Below the pieces are notes generated by a model. That model saw only the letters and a program-made list of their open reading frames with translations. It ran no database searches and was not told the origin of the DNA. A program made the position numbers and the translations under genes. From Prorocentrum cordatum (taxonomy: Eukaryota; Sar; Dinophyceae; Prorocentrales; Prorocentraceae), in contig CAUYUJ010003425.1 in the NCBI GenBank assembly GCA_963575745.1, positions 469,958 through 533,957 of the forward strand: a DNA stretch of 64,000 nucleotides. The letters are read 5' to 3'. This document shows, piece by piece, positions 52,059 to 62,519 of the stretch (position 1 is its first letter; each line of letters starts with the position of its first letter).

Positions 52059-53033
52059 TTGTCGGCAAAAACCCATTCGCGCCCATTCGCCCTCTCCCCT
52101 GGCAGCGATTCCGCCCGAGCGGACAGCGAACCGCCGCCCCTCCCTCACGAAACCCGGGCCTCGCCGGGGAAGGCGGCACCCGCCTCGAAAGAAGCGGTGT
52201 CTAACAGCGTGCCCGCGCCCTGTGTGGCCCACCGCGCTCCCACATCGGACGATAGCCTCGCGGCGACAGGTGTGGGCGCGCCGGCGAGCGTGGACAGGCA
52301 CAGGCCTGAAGGCGAGCGCCAGCGAGAGGGGCTCGCCCCCGCATGTCACAGTGCAGCGTTCCCCTCTGCCCCAGCTGCCAGAGGCGACCCGGCCCCTGCC
52401 TGGCGGCCAACCGCGCCCGCCCCGGCCCGCATGGCCTCGCCAGGCGCCCCGGCCCCAGTAGCCACCGCGCCTTGCGAAGACACGGGCGACTCTGTCGGCG
52501 GACGCCGGGATGGGTCTGACGATTATGGGGGCCGGGCGGCATCGCGCGCTTCGTCTGCCCGCGTCGCTCGCCGTGAGCGGCCGGCCTCGCGGCAGGCGAT
52601 TGCCCAGTCAGATGACAGTAACAATGTTGCAACCCTGGGGCGGATCGACGCGTTCCTCTTGGCTACGAGCGAGGGGGGGTCCTGGATGTCTGCCGTTGGC
52701 GGTCGGTTCAAAGTGGGCAAAGCTGTCCTAACCGAGCACTATGACAACAGCGACGTGTCTGTCTATGACGCTTGGGCGTCGGCGCCGGAGCCGCTGGAGC
52801 ACGGCGGCCTGTGCATGCCCTTCCCCGACGACGACGCCGGCCAGGCGGGGCACGTGCGCCTGCAGCACGGCGAGATCTCTGCGTCTTCTCTGCTGCATCG
52901 ACGGCGCGACCGCCAGGGCAGAGCTGCTCTGGCGACGTGCAAGAGCGCCACCGCTGCGCGGATTGCCCAGCGAGGGCTAGCTGCAGAGCGGCCGGCATGG
53001 ATAGTGCGGCCAGCGAACAGAGAGGCCGTTTGA
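52059..53033 (+). CDS. Hypothetical protein (324 aa)
   Basis: The N-terminal two thirds are Ala/Pro/Arg-rich and low in complexity. The C-terminal third is more balanced (RIDAFLLATSEGGSWMSAVG, KVGKAVLTEHYDNSDVSVYD, LEHGGLCMPFPDDDAGQAGH). The frame ends shortly before a CAG tract. I cannot assign a function; chance openness in GC-rich DNA remains possible. Confidence 0.25.
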   Translation: MSAKTHSRPFALSPGSDSARADSEPPPLPHETRASPGKAAPASKEAVSNSVPAPCVAHRAPTSDDSLAATGVGAPASVDRHRPEGERQREGLAPACHSAAFPSAPAARGDPAPAWRPTAPAPARMASPGAPAPVATAPCEDTGDSVGGRRDGSDDYGGRAASRASSARVARRERPASRQAIAQSDDSNNVATLGRIDAFLLATSEGGSWMSAVGGRFKVGKAVLTEHYDNSDVSVYDAWASAPEPLEHGGLCMPFPDDDAGQAGHVRLQHGEISASSLLHRRRDRQGRAALATCKSATAARIAQRGLAAERPAWIVRPANREAV

Positions 53034-53069
53034 CCAAGCCGGATCCTCACATCTCTGTTTGTCAGAAGC

Positions 53070-53106
53070 AGCTGCAGCAGCAGCAGCAGCAGCTTCCGTT
53101 TGACCT

Positions 53107-53142
<36 letters not shown>

Positions 53143-53145
53143 GAG
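53070..53145 (+). repeat. (CAG)n microsatellite
   Basis: Two runs of cag (53070-53092 and 53106-53140) are separated by cttccgtttgacctg. One + frame reads them as poly-Gln. Confidence 0.95.
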
Positions 53146-53184
53146 AGGCACCCAGCGACCAGACGGCCCTTTGCCGTGATCTTC

Positions 53185-53640
53185 ACAACTCTGACTGTCA
53201 GAAGGAGGTACTCTTGCTCCCTGACGCCTTTCCGGGCACCCCTGGCGGCCAGCAGACCTCGCAAGAAGACACAGGGCCCGTCAGGCCAGAAGGGAACGGA
53301 TCTCCTCACAGCTCTGACTGTCAGAAGGAGGTACCCTTGCTCCCTGACGCCCTTCGGGCACCCCCGGCGGCCAGCAGACTTCGCAAGAAGACGCAGGGCC
53401 CGTCAGGCCAGAAGGGAGCGGAGCGGTTGCAACGATGCAGAGCGGTCAGACGGCCATCAGCCGCGACCCTGGCATCCATCTGGGGCAACCAGAATCGACG
53501 GCCATCAGCCGCAACCCTGGCGGCGAGGGATCCGCGAGAGCTCGAGGTACTCTTGCATCCCGGTGCCCCAGCCCCCCTCACGGCTGCGGCTGTCCGAAAG
53601 AGGCTCCCGGGAGACACCGGGCCCGTCAGGCCAGGAGGGA
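53185..53640 (+). repeat. 123-bp tandem repeat (tctgactgtcagaaggagg)
   Basis: Two close copies start at 53190 and 53313 (123 bp, 41 codons). Diverged relatives lie at ~53050 (tctgtttgtcagaag) and ~53575 (ggctgtccgaaagagg). A unit reads SDCQKEVPLLPDAL, a Pro/Gln-rich stretch, then KKTQGPSGQK or TGPVRPEG depending on frame. It may be a decayed exon array; no family is recognised. Confidence 0.7.
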
Positions 53641-53735
53641 AATAAACTGCGCAGCGCGTTCAGGCGGCAGCGCGTGGGGTGGAGGTGGGGGCGGCCGCGG
53701 CAGCCCTCGACATCAGGTAATGGGAAGCGAACTCG

Positions 53736-53880
53736 CGCAGACGGCCATCAGCCGTATCCCTGGCTTCCCACGCGACGGTTTTCGACCAGCCTCGCGTTCC
53801 TGGCGGCCACTTGTTACCCCGCCAGCCCATCCTGCAACGGTGCCCCGATCGATCTGCGCGCTCCGGCGACTACGGGTCTC
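53736..53880 (+). repeat. ~140-bp repeat 'cttcccacgcgacgg', diverged copy
   Basis: Blocks acggccatcagccgt, cttcccacgcgacggtttt, cctcgcgttcctgg and aacggtgccccgatcgatc occur in the order seen in the three near-identical copies at 55.04-55.52 kb. Confidence 0.75.
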
Positions 53881-53883
53881 GTG

Positions 53884-53943
53884 GCAGCCGTCCGCTGCGC
53901 CCTGGTTCTCCAAATTGTTACGCAGCCGTCAGCTGCGCCCTGG
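53884..53943 (+). repeat. Mini-hairpin motif GCAGC-N5-GCTGC..CCTGG, first cluster
   Basis: Two copies (53884-53905 and 53922-53943) have GCAGC, five bases (CGTCC, CGTCA), GCTGC, then GCCCTGG. The stem is kept while the loop varies. Further copies lie at 55528, 55566, 56550, 56588 and 56817. Confidence 0.65.
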
Positions 53944-54440
53944 CTACATGTAGGAATGTTACAAGAACATCTGACCGTCCGCCAGATCCGTAGCAGTCTG
54001 CAGGGATGCCAGACCTCAACCCAGGGCGAGGAATGTCACGACAAGGTGATATGGGCGATGCGGGCGGGCATCAAAACACCCAGAGTAGTATCTCTCACTG
54101 TCGAGTAACTCCAGCCTCGAGGGCTTCCAGCAGCACCCGCATGCAACGGACAAGCCCCCGGACGCTTACCCCGAGCCATGTGCAGCGGCGCAGGCCAAGG
54201 AGCGACCGTTTGAGCAATTCCCTGCGTGACAGAAGAGTGCTGCACCAGTGGCGAGGGCGACGAGTGCCACGAGAAGGTGGAGTGGGCGATGCGGGCGGGC
54301 ATCCAAAACATCCGGAATGGTCCCGCTGACGAGTAACTCCAGCCTCGATGACTTTCCGCAGCACTTGCACGGCGTGGACAGGTCCCCGAAGCCATGTGCG
54401 TCGGCGCAGTCCGAGGAGCCTCCGATAGCGCAGTGAACCA
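53940..54440 (+). pseudogene. Decayed copies of a ~40-aa 'WAMRxGI' repeat domain, array 1
   Basis: Two units on the + strand read TSTQGEECHDKVIWAMRAGI (~54015-54075) and CTSGEGDECHEKVEWAMRAG (~54240-54300). Each is followed after a frame change by sequence coding for NSSLDDFPQHLHG-type blocks. Units are about 200 bp apart. The intact unit at 54441 shows the consensus. Frame changes and stops between units indicate decay. Confidence 0.6.
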
Positions 54441-54815
54441 TTGCCAGGGGAGTGCCGCACCAGCGTCGAGGGCGACGAGTGCTACGAGAAGGTGGAGTGG
54501 GCGATGCGGGCGGGCATCCAAAACACCTGGAGTGGCATCCCTCTGACGTGCAACTCCAGCATCGAGGACTTCCAGCAGCACTTGCACGGCATGGGCTGGC
54601 TTTCCGACGTTTGCCCCAAGCCAGGTGCAGCGGCGCAGTCCGAGGAGCGGATCCGGACAAGTTTTGGAGCCCCGATGCCTACAGCAGCGCACGTTGGTAC
54701 TCCAATGCCTACAGGAAAACATTTAGATGAGTTGCTCACGTCGGTCTACCCTGGATACGAACAAGTTGGTCGTAATTGCCAGTGTGGTACACCAAGTTCG
54801 CTGGCAGCAGCGTAA
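54441..54815 (+). CDS. Repeat-domain protein, best-preserved 'WAMRxGI...FQQHLHG' unit
   Basis: The 124-codon frame begins MPGECRTSVEGDECYEKVEW and runs through AMRAGIQNTWSGIPLTCNSS and IEDFQQHLHGMGWL to a Ser/Ala/Pro-rich tail. The pattern C-R-T-S, G-(D/E)-E-C-Y, V-x-W-A-M-R-x-G-I, S-S-x-x-D-F-Q-x-H-L-H is compact and conserved among all units here. From memory it resembles a Cys/Trp repeat found in many dinoflagellate predicted proteins of unknown function; I could not verify that. The frame is interrupted both upstream and downstream, so this may be one exon of a decayed tandem gene. Confidence 0.5.
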   Translation: MPGECRTSVEGDECYEKVEWAMRAGIQNTWSGIPLTCNSSIEDFQQHLHGMGWLSDVCPKPGAAAQSEERIRTSFGAPMPTAAHVGTPMPTGKHLDELLTSVYPGYEQVGRNCQCGTPSSLAAA

Positions 54816-55039
54816 CAGGTGCACCAGTGTGCAGCAGCACCGATTGCACCTATCGAAGACGCCTGTGGCGAACAACCGCCGCCCCCCGACTGTTTGATTC
54901 GCCCGTTCGGCTGGTGTTGTGCCTACGGTCGGCCCTGCTCTGGGATCGTGGCGCTTCGCGCATTTTAACTGTCCTGCGCGTTGGGTGGAGGCGGGGGCGG
55001 CAGTGGCAGCCCTCAGCAGCAGGTGATGGCAGGCGAACT

Positions 55040-55525
55040 TCAGACGGCCATCAGCCGCACCCCTGGCCTTCCCACGCGACGGCTTTCGACCCGCCTCGCG
55101 TGCCTGGTGGCCCCACGTTTCCCACCTGCCCATCCTGGAACGGTGCCCCGATCGATCCGCGCGCTCTGGCGAACTTCAGAGCGGCCATCAGCCATCAGCC
55201 ACCCCTGGCCTTCCCACGCGACGGCTTTCGACCCGCCTCGCGTGCCTGGTGGCCCCACGTTTCCCACCTGCCCATCCTGGAACGGTGCCCCGATCGATCC
55301 GCGCGCTCTGGCGACTACGGTTGGGCGGAGGCGGGGGCGGCGGTGGCAGCCCTCAGCAGCAGGTAATGGCAAGCGGACTCGTACAGACGGCCATCAGCCG
55401 TACCCCTGGCCTTCCCACGCGACGGCTTTCGACCCGCCTCGCGTGCCTGGTGGCCCCACGTTTCCCACCTGCCCATCCTGGAACGGTGCCCCGATCGATC
55501 CGCGCGCTCGGGCGTTTACGGTTCT
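55040..55525 (+). repeat. Three near-identical ~130-bp repeats (cttcccacgcgacggctttc)
   Basis: Copies start at 55068, 55210 and 55411 and share about 100 bases with essentially no difference, ending in aacggtgccccgatcgatcc and gcgcgctc. The last two are separated by a gcggaggcgggggcgg segment that also precedes the first copy (54983), so a larger unit was duplicated. The near-identity implies recent amplification. Confidence 0.9.
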
Positions 55526-55589
55526 CGTGGCAGCCGTCCGCCGCACCCTGGCTCAAGTTTTTTACGCAGCCGCCAGCTGCACCCTGGCT

Positions 55590-56160
55590 GCATGTCGCAA
55601 AATTACAAGAACATCTGGCCGTCCGCCGGAGCAGTCTGCAGGGATGCCAGGCCTCAACCCAGGGCGAGGAATGTCACGAGAAGGTGATGTGGGCGATGCG
55701 GACGGGCATTAGAACACCCAGGGTAGTATCTCCCACGTTGGAGTAACTCCAGCCTCGAGGGCGTCCAGCAGCTCCAGCAGGCAACGGACAAGCCCCCGGA
55801 CGCTTGCCCCAAGCCTGCGCTGCGGCGCAGGCCAAGGAGCGACCGTTAGAGCAGGTGCCTGCGTGACAGAGGAGTGCCGCACCAGTGGCGAGGGCGACGC
55901 GCGCTACGGGAAGGTAGAGTGGGCGGCGAGGGCGGGCATCCAAAGCATCCGGGGTGGTCCCTCAGACGAGTACTCCAGCTTCGTGGACTTCCAGCAGCAC
56001 TTGCACGGCGTGGGCAGGTCTCCGTCGCTCGTCCCAGGCCTTGTACGTCGGCGCAGTCCGAGGAGCGTCCGATAGTGCAGTTCACCAGTGCCAGAGGAGT
56101 GCCGCACCAGCGTCGAGGGCGAAGAGTGCTACGAGAAGGGCTGGAAGGGTCACCCTAAAA
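55590..56160 (+). pseudogene. Decayed copies of the 'WAMRxGI' repeat domain, array 2
   Basis: Three units read TQGEECHEKVMWAMRTGI (~55655-55715), CRTSGEGDARYGKVEWAARA (~55872-55935, with SSFVDFQQHLHG following in frame) and CRTSVEGEECYEKG (~56095-56135, truncated). The first unit is nearly identical over its flanks to 53950-54110, so the two arrays come from one duplication. The last unit is cut where sequence changes at ~56145. Confidence 0.6.
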
Positions 56161-56549
56161 TCCGCCCCGTTTTAAGGCGACCCTCCCGGGCTCAAGGCCG
56201 CTCCCGCGCGCCCGCCCCGTTCGCGGGCACTGCCGACGCGGGTCCGAAGAGGCCGACAGCCACCCTGTCGGAATGCAGGCGCTCTGGTGGGGATCAGCAC
56301 TCGGCCGAGTGCTGATCCCTACCTGATTGGCGCCCAATGGGGATCCTGGCAGCAGGAAGCAGGCTCGGGTAGGATCCAGCACTGGTCCAAAGACTGACCA
56401 CGCCGTCGGTGCCTGGCGGGGCCCCGGCAGACCCTGGCAGTCGGGCGGCCGCGTGGCAAGAGCGGGACAGCTCCCCGGCGCTGCAGACGGGCCCATTGGC
56501 AAGGCCGAAGCGCGGCAGCTTCCGTGGGACGTCCCTATACCGTCTCGCA

Positions 56550-56840
56550 GCAGCCGCAGCTGCTCCCTGGCTTATACCAAACTCTGCGCAGCCGTTAGCT
56601 ACACCCCTGGTAACATGGGCAGATTTGCAGGTAAGGTGATGCCGGCAGGCCACCGACACAGGGTCCAGCAGGTCGACAGTTGACAGTGCTACCCGTCGGG
56701 GGGCTCTGCTCGCACCTGTCCTGGCTGCGTGGGTGCCAGATGGCAGCGCAACCCTGGGACATTATGTGTCCCCACACGTTCCACTGGACGTGGACCTGTC
56801 TTATACTAAACTCTGAGCAGCCGTTAGCTGCAACCCTGGT
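56550..56840 (+). repeat. Mini-hairpin motif, second cluster, within a ~230-bp direct repeat
   Basis: Copies at 56550-56570, 56588-56610 and 56817-56839 carry GCAGC, a short loop and GCTGC or GCTAC, ending CCCTGG. The last two sit in a longer duplicated context: cttata(c/t)(c/t)aaactctg before and taacatggg after. Confidence 0.65.
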
Positions 56841-56849
56841 AACATGGGC

Positions 56850-57670
56850 CCTGGCCCGCCCCTCTCCCTTTCCCCCTCCTGGCGCCGGGTGTCCCTGGCG
56901 GGCCCCTCCATGTGGCCGGCTGGTGATGTCTGTCCCCGCCGCCCCCACCGCAGGAGGGCCCCACGCGGGCAGGGTGGCCTGTCAGGACCCCGTGACCCTG
57001 CATAGCAATGTGGGTGATCGCCCCCTGGCGCTGTCGCCCCCTGGCGCCTACTCTCCCGGCCGCGCTGGCGACGTCCATCCCCGCCAGTCAGGCCTCCTTT
57101 CCGCGCAATACGCGGTTCTCTGCGACGCTCACGTCGTGACCGCGTGGCCATGGGCCGGGCCCGCAGGTGCCATCGCCTTCGGGCCGGTTCGTTGCCCTTG
57201 CTCGGGACTGGTGCGTTCCCCTGGATACGTGCGCGGCGTCTCGGAGTGGCCCAGCCTTCCGTCGGACGCTGTGCTTCCATCCTCGTTCCGTCCCAGCCGA
57301 GCCCAGGCAGGTCTACGCCGTCAACGCGGCCCTGGCCCTTGGCGCCCCCTGGCGACATGACCAGTGCGTACCTTGCCTTTCCCCACTGCAGTGTCTGGGA
57401 GGATTGTGCGCGCAGGACACCCTCTGCCTGTCCCGACAGCACCCTCACCGTGGTGGACTCCCTGGCACTTTGCCACAGGTCTGCATGATGCTCGAGCTTC
57501 CCTGGGCGTTGCGGTTCAGCCAGTCAGCCCCCCGCCGCCGCTGCCGCCGTTGCTGCCTCGCCGCCGCTACCCCAGCCGCTGCTTTGCGAGCTGGCCCGGC
57601 CGGCTCGTGCTGCGCCCAGCAGCTAATTAGGTTTGCCCGTCGGCCTGGACACCCTTCTCGCCGCCTTTCC
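56850..57670. other. GC-rich region, no gene called
   Basis: Short ccctggcg and ccccgccg blocks recur irregularly. A 340-codon + frame (57167-58189) passes through this region and the T-run repeats beyond; with Cys/Arg/Pro-rich, motif-free content it is not accepted as a gene. Confidence 0.35.
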
Positions 57671-57674
57671 TCTG

Positions 57675-58665
57675 ATGCGCGGCCGCGACCAAAAAAAAAT
57701 ACCCCCGCCAGTGTTTGCTCCTGTTGTCAATTAGTAGGCCCGCGCCCCGGACTTACGACTCGCCGCTTGCGCTCTCGCCCGCGGCCGCGACCAAAAAAGC
57801 ACCCCCGCCAGTCTACGGGCGCCTGCGGTTCAGCCAAGGCACTTCCGTGGCTCCACCGCGCCGCGGCCGCAACCTCGGCTTCAGTGCCGGTGTTCACCCC
57901 GCGGTGTCCGCGCACGTCTGTCGCCACCCCTGGCGTGCTGACCGCGGGTTACGCTTCTCCCTCTACAGGGCTTCTGGTGCGCGACTTCGCTGGCGCCACC
58001 TCTTGCACCATCCAGGCCTCGGCCCGCTGCTCGGGTTTCTCTGAGTTGCTGCCTTGGCCCTTTCGTGGTGCCCCTACGCGCCATGTTGGCCGCGCTGCAA
58101 CTTCGGTTGCTTATGTCACTCGCATTCGTGCGTTCCGCTGCTGTTGGACCTTCTGGCCTCGGCCACCCTGGTGCTCCGCAGCCTGCTGATGCTCACGCCC
58201 GCACTGGGCACGCCATTCGGCTTTTGGCAATCGGTTCTCTGGCTGCGGCCACCATGGTACTTCCGCAATCCCACGGGCGCCTACGCCCCTGCACCTAATT
58301 GCTCGCAGCTCGCAAGCCCTGGCCACCGCCCACCCTGGTAGCCAGCCCCTCCTTGCAGCGCGTTGCACGCGTGCACCCTGGCAGCGCAGCTCTTCAGCAG
58401 TTGCTGTCAGCCCCTTCCCACTCGCCGGCCTGGCCGCCGAGGTGCTGCGTGGGGCCTCGGCCCGCAGCTTTGTTGATTCGTCTTTGCGCGCCCTGCTCTG
58501 ACTGGACTCGCCGCCGGCGCGCTCGCCTGCGACCGCTGACTAAAAAATGCCTCCGCCAGTGGCGCTGCCCCTCGCTGTGTTGTTCCTCTACTTCGGCGCG
58601 GCCCGCCCTAGTCTGCTCGGCGTTCGACTCGTCCTCGCGCGCCCGCGCGCCAGAAAATGCACCCG
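57675..58665 (-). repeat. Inverted T-run element cores, four copies
   Basis: On the + strand gcggccgcgaccaaaaaaaa plus atacccccgccag occurs at 57680, gcggccgcgaccaaaaaagc plus acccccgccag at 57781, gcgaccgctgactaaaaaat plus gcctccgccag at 58526, and gccagaaaatgcacccgcca at 58648. Read on the minus strand each is ctggcggggg..a(t)n followed by ggtcgc, which matches the core of the elements at 34376 and 35255. Copies lie in pairs about 100-115 bp apart. Confidence 0.7.
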
Positions 58666-58774
58666 CCAGCCCATCCGGAAGCGATGCCCAGGCGAATTGC
58701 CTCTCTGGGTCTCCTCGGATGTATCGGGCCAACTTGGGCGCCCCTCGCCTCGCGCAGCTCCGCCTCCAGGCCTA

Positions 58775-58865
58775 GAGGAGGGGGTTGGGGGGGCAAACCC
58801 CTCCCCGCGGGGGAAGAGGGAGGGGGCGGAAGAGAAACCGCTCTAGACCACCTGCGCCCAAACCA
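58775..58865 (-). repeat. Dispersed G/C-hairpin repeat, inverted copy
   Basis: On the + strand gaggagggggttgggggggc, caaacccctccccgcggggg and ctagaccacctgcgccca are the reverse complement of the copies at 24876-25015 and 27228-27375. Confidence 0.7.
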
Positions 58866-59554
58866 CATCCGGGCCTCCTGTTTACGAGAAACGCCATTAG
58901 TCGACCAGCGCGAGATACCGCTCGCAGCCAGGCCTGCCCCCGCCATGGGCCGCGCCCCATTTTTACTCCAGACACCCGATCAGATAGCAACAGGCCCATT
59001 GGGGGGGGGCCGTCTTGGACAAACAGGCCAAAGATGCAGGTGTGGCCCCTCTCCCTGGATCCCCATCCGCCCCCCCCCCCCCCCAAGACTCCCTCTCCAC
59101 CCTTCCCCCCCCCTGGCGCTTGCGCTGGCAGGTGCAGCCCGAAATTTGTCCCCATTGTCGGCTTCATCTGTCACTCAGGCCCCCCGGCCAGAAGTCCCGG
59201 GCCAAGCCGGAGGCCACGGCTGGAAGTTGGATCCAGCTCGCCCCGCGGGCGCGCAGGGCCTGCCGCGCGAGTCGCCGGTCAGAGCTCCCGCCGCAGACTG
59301 CTGCGCGCCCTGGCCGCAGCGCTGCCTTCTCAGCCATCGCAGCGAATCCCCGAGACCACCGTATATCTACAGCCAGCCATGATGAGAACCACTTGATCTT
59401 CGTCTGCTCCTCACGCGGGCGCGTCTGCCAGCGGCGGCGAGCATTCGGGCTGTCGGCGACGCGCATAGAAAGCGTGCAAACCCGCGCAACCGCGGCAACT
59501 GGAACAGGATGCTCCTGCGCAAGCACCCAGACACTTCCAAAGGGGAGGCGAAGG

Positions 59555-59945
59555 TGCCGGATGATATGTTTCACGTAGGTCGCCTTTTTGATGCAGAGAT
59601 GGGGATGTAGAATGCGACTCTTCAGCCTCCCCCCCCTCGCCTCCCGCCAGCCTTCAATCCTTCTCCTCCTGGTCGCGCCGCTAATGCCCGCGCGCCTTTT
59701 GCGTCTGCAGCTGAACGCTGCGTGGGGCATTCGCCCTGGCGCGCAGCCGGGGGCCGCGCGCGGCTGTTGTCTCGCGCTCCTCTCGCCAGATCCGACCTGG
59801 CCCCTGATTGCGCCGGGCCGGGCAAACCGAAACATCGACCTCGTCTAACCGTTGGCGCCGCCCCGTTTCCTCTCCGCGCCCCCGCCCGCACTCGCCGCGC
59901 CGGCGCGTCGAGTCCTAGGCGGTAGCTCCCGCGGCGCGCGATCCA
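59555..59945 (+). repeat. ~390-bp duplicated block, left copy (right copy 60570-60955)
   Basis: Shared blocks in order include cagaga/gcggggatgtagaa, tcctcctggtcgcgcc, tctgcagctgaacgctgcgt, cgcgcagccgggggccgc, tctcgccagatccgacctgg and taaccgttggcgccgccccg. Similarity is high throughout, with small deletions in the right copy. No gene is recognised in either copy. Confidence 0.85.
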
Positions 59946-60569
59946 TCTCCCAGGAGGCCTCTGTGCTTTTGCACTGGCTCCTGTTTCGCTCGCCCGTGCA
60001 CCCTCCGCCGCCGCCGCCCGCCCGCCTGCGCCCCCCTTGATCCCCTCCCCTCCCCCGTCGCCTCCCCCCCCGCCCCTTCCCCTCCTGCCCCCCCCCTTCT
60101 GCCCCCCTCTCCTCCCCCGCCGTTCCTGCGCCATTGCAGCTTCGTTCCAATCTACATGAAGCGCCCCGTCGCCTCGGGGGCGCGAGCCAGGATGGATCGT
60201 TTCACCATCCCCGGAGAGAACGAGCCAGAGGCACTAGTCGAGCTCGCTCGCGTTATCCCGGCCTCTGGGTTTCCTGCAATTTTGACGCGCCGCTGGACGT
60301 TGAGCTGCCGGGGCCCGGGCGCGCCGGGCCGGGCGCGGCGCGCGCGCGCCCCCAGATAGACCCTGAATATCACGAGCCCCTCCTCGGAAAGCTCATCCTC
60401 GGCCCCCTCTCTGCCCTCTCGGCTTGGCCCCGCCCCCCCCCATCGCCTCTTCCCGCCTCGCCCCCCTCGCCGCCTTGCCCCGGCCCGCCGCCTCCGCCCC
60501 CCCCCTCCTCCTGCCGCGGACGAAGGCGTCTGCCGAGCCCGCCCTGGAGACCCTCCCAAACGGGAAGCG

Positions 60570-60955
60570 GCGGCGCCGGATGAGCTGCATTATTCGGTTC
60601 GCCTTTTTGGGGCAGAGGCGGGGATGTAGAAAGCGACTCTTCCGCCTTCCTCCATCTCTCCTCCCCCGCCGGCCTTCGGCCCTCCTCCTCCTGGTCGCGC
60701 CCTTCTGCGTCTGCAGCTGAACGCTGCGTGGGGCGTCCGCCCTCGCGCGCAGCCGGGGGCCGCTTGCGGCTGCTGTCTCACGCCCCTCTCGCCAGATCCG
60801 ACCTGGCCCCTGATTGCGCTGGGCCGGGCAAACAAAAACATCGACCTTTTAACCGTTGGCGCCGCCCCGTTTCCTCTCCGCGCCCCCATCCGCACTCGCC
60901 GCGCTGGCGCGTCGAGTCCTCGGCGGTGGCCCCCGCGACGCGCGATTCCTCAAAG
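60570..60955 (+). repeat. ~390-bp duplicated block, right copy
   Basis: Matches 59555-59945 about 1.01 kb away. Both copies end at cgcgtcgagtcct.gcggt, after which sequences diverge. The intervening 0.6 kb (59950-60560) is GC-rich with C runs and no recognised gene. Confidence 0.85.
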
Positions 60956-61841
60956 ATGGAATTCTGTTCGCCTCAACTGCCAGTCCTTCGTCGTCCATTG
61001 TGTGATGGCGGTTGCGATGACAGTCGAACCATGGCTCTGATGTCGCGACTTCTTCTTCTGTCTCGCCCTGCGCGCTGCGATCAAGGGCGCGAAGCACTCA
61101 TCGAAGAAAAAGAGGCACAACTGCTCAATGCTAGCGCATGCTGCCGCAAAGGCGTCTTCGGGCTCGAGCAAAAGCGCGCCGCCGGGCATCGCGCGCGCGG
61201 CAGCGCGCGGCAACGGTGCCCAGGATTGCTGAGAGGGCTACGGCCCCACCGCACACCCTAACCAACCTCTGGCGGGGCATCAATTGCGAATGCATGCTGG
61301 CGGCGTCGTTGCGTTCGCGAATGCAGATCGAATGCTTCTGGCCCTAATTTACCGGCCGACGCGCGCGGGAATGGCAACGACAGCTTCGATGGTACGCCAT
61401 GCCTTCTCGTGGGAAAACATTGCGAACATTCAGGCGCGCTCCGACGGCCTCGGCCGCGCGCCGTTTGCGGCGCGAGCATGAAAACCTGAGCGCAAATACT
61501 TAGGTTCATGCTCTATATCAGCAAAGGCCTGTCCCCAGATGTGCGCAGAGTAGTCGCTAGAAATAATCGCCTCACCAGATGTTGCTAGATCCCTGGCAGC
61601 CCGCGCTGGGCATGGATTGCGCGTGATTCTGCGCTTCGCTTTCTGGCGGGTCCAAGATCTAGCCGGGGGAGGTGAGCGAGGACTGCGCTGAGGAATGCGC
61701 GCGCGGGTCAGCCGGCTCGTCGCACAAGGCCACGCATAAAACGCGCGTCGCTCGCCATCCACCAGCTTTACTAGATGCCAGATCCAGGAAAACTTCGCGA
61801 TCGACCGAATAATTAGACTTGCGAATAAAACTACATCTACA

Positions 61842-62510
61842 TCATGGTGTCGCACAGGGCGCATTCAGATGCGCCTCGAAGCTGCAGGGGGCATCCAAGG
61901 AACCTGCCCAGACAAATAACCCGTCGTCCAGATACCGAGCCCAAGACATCTCCAGGATGTGCGCATGCTTTAAAACATCGTGGTGCTTCTCGTGATCACA
62001 TGCTGACTGCGCTGCAACCTGTGCTGCGCAGCCCCAGCCCATGGCCGCTCCTTTGCGCTGCCTGCGCTGGAAATCGTCGACATGGAAATAAGTGCGAATC
62101 AACAAATGTTCGAGAATGTCCACAGCGAGGTCTCGCTAAGCTGCCGCGGCAAATGGCCGAGGTATATGCGGGGGCCCACTGTGCGACGCGTAAGACAAAA
62201 ATGTACGCCAGCATGCAAGAAGATGCCTTCAATGTCAATCTCGACACGGTAATTGCACGCAGAGACCTCCAAACATTCTTGGACAGTGAGTGCGCACTTG
62301 GAGCTCGCCGTGATCCCGGGCGGCTTCTCCGCGACCGGCTGGAGCAAGTGCCCCAGCCAGCGCGCGCCTTGCTTGCGCCAGTCACAGATTGAATTGATGA
62401 CCTGTCGAACTGGTATCTGAGAAGCGTCATGCCCAACTAGTGATTGCAATGTGCTCGTCAACTTGCTTGTGCATTTCACATGCGCCCTGGGATCGAATAT
62501 CAAAAATGTT
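61842..62510 (-). pseudogene. Penelope-like reverse transcriptase domain
   Basis: Upstream block RQVINSICDWRKQGARWLGH, then LLQPVAEKPPGITASSKCAL, then motif A region YRVEIDIEGIFLHAG (~62235-62270). After a frame change come YFHVDDFQRRQRKGAAMG (~62050-62095) and motif C region SWARYLDDGLFVWAGS (~61905-61945). The 'ITASS..L' block before motif A and the Y-x-D-D box point to the Penelope/telomerase-like group rather than LINE or copia. Assignment rests on pattern memory only. Confidence 0.5.
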
Positions 62511-62519
62511 GGGAACCAT

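Noticed and set aside
57167-58189. 340-codon + frame, Cys/Arg/Pro-rich
   Set aside because: It crosses two T-run element copies and other repeats without a domain; open frames of this length are common in the GC-rich part of the window.
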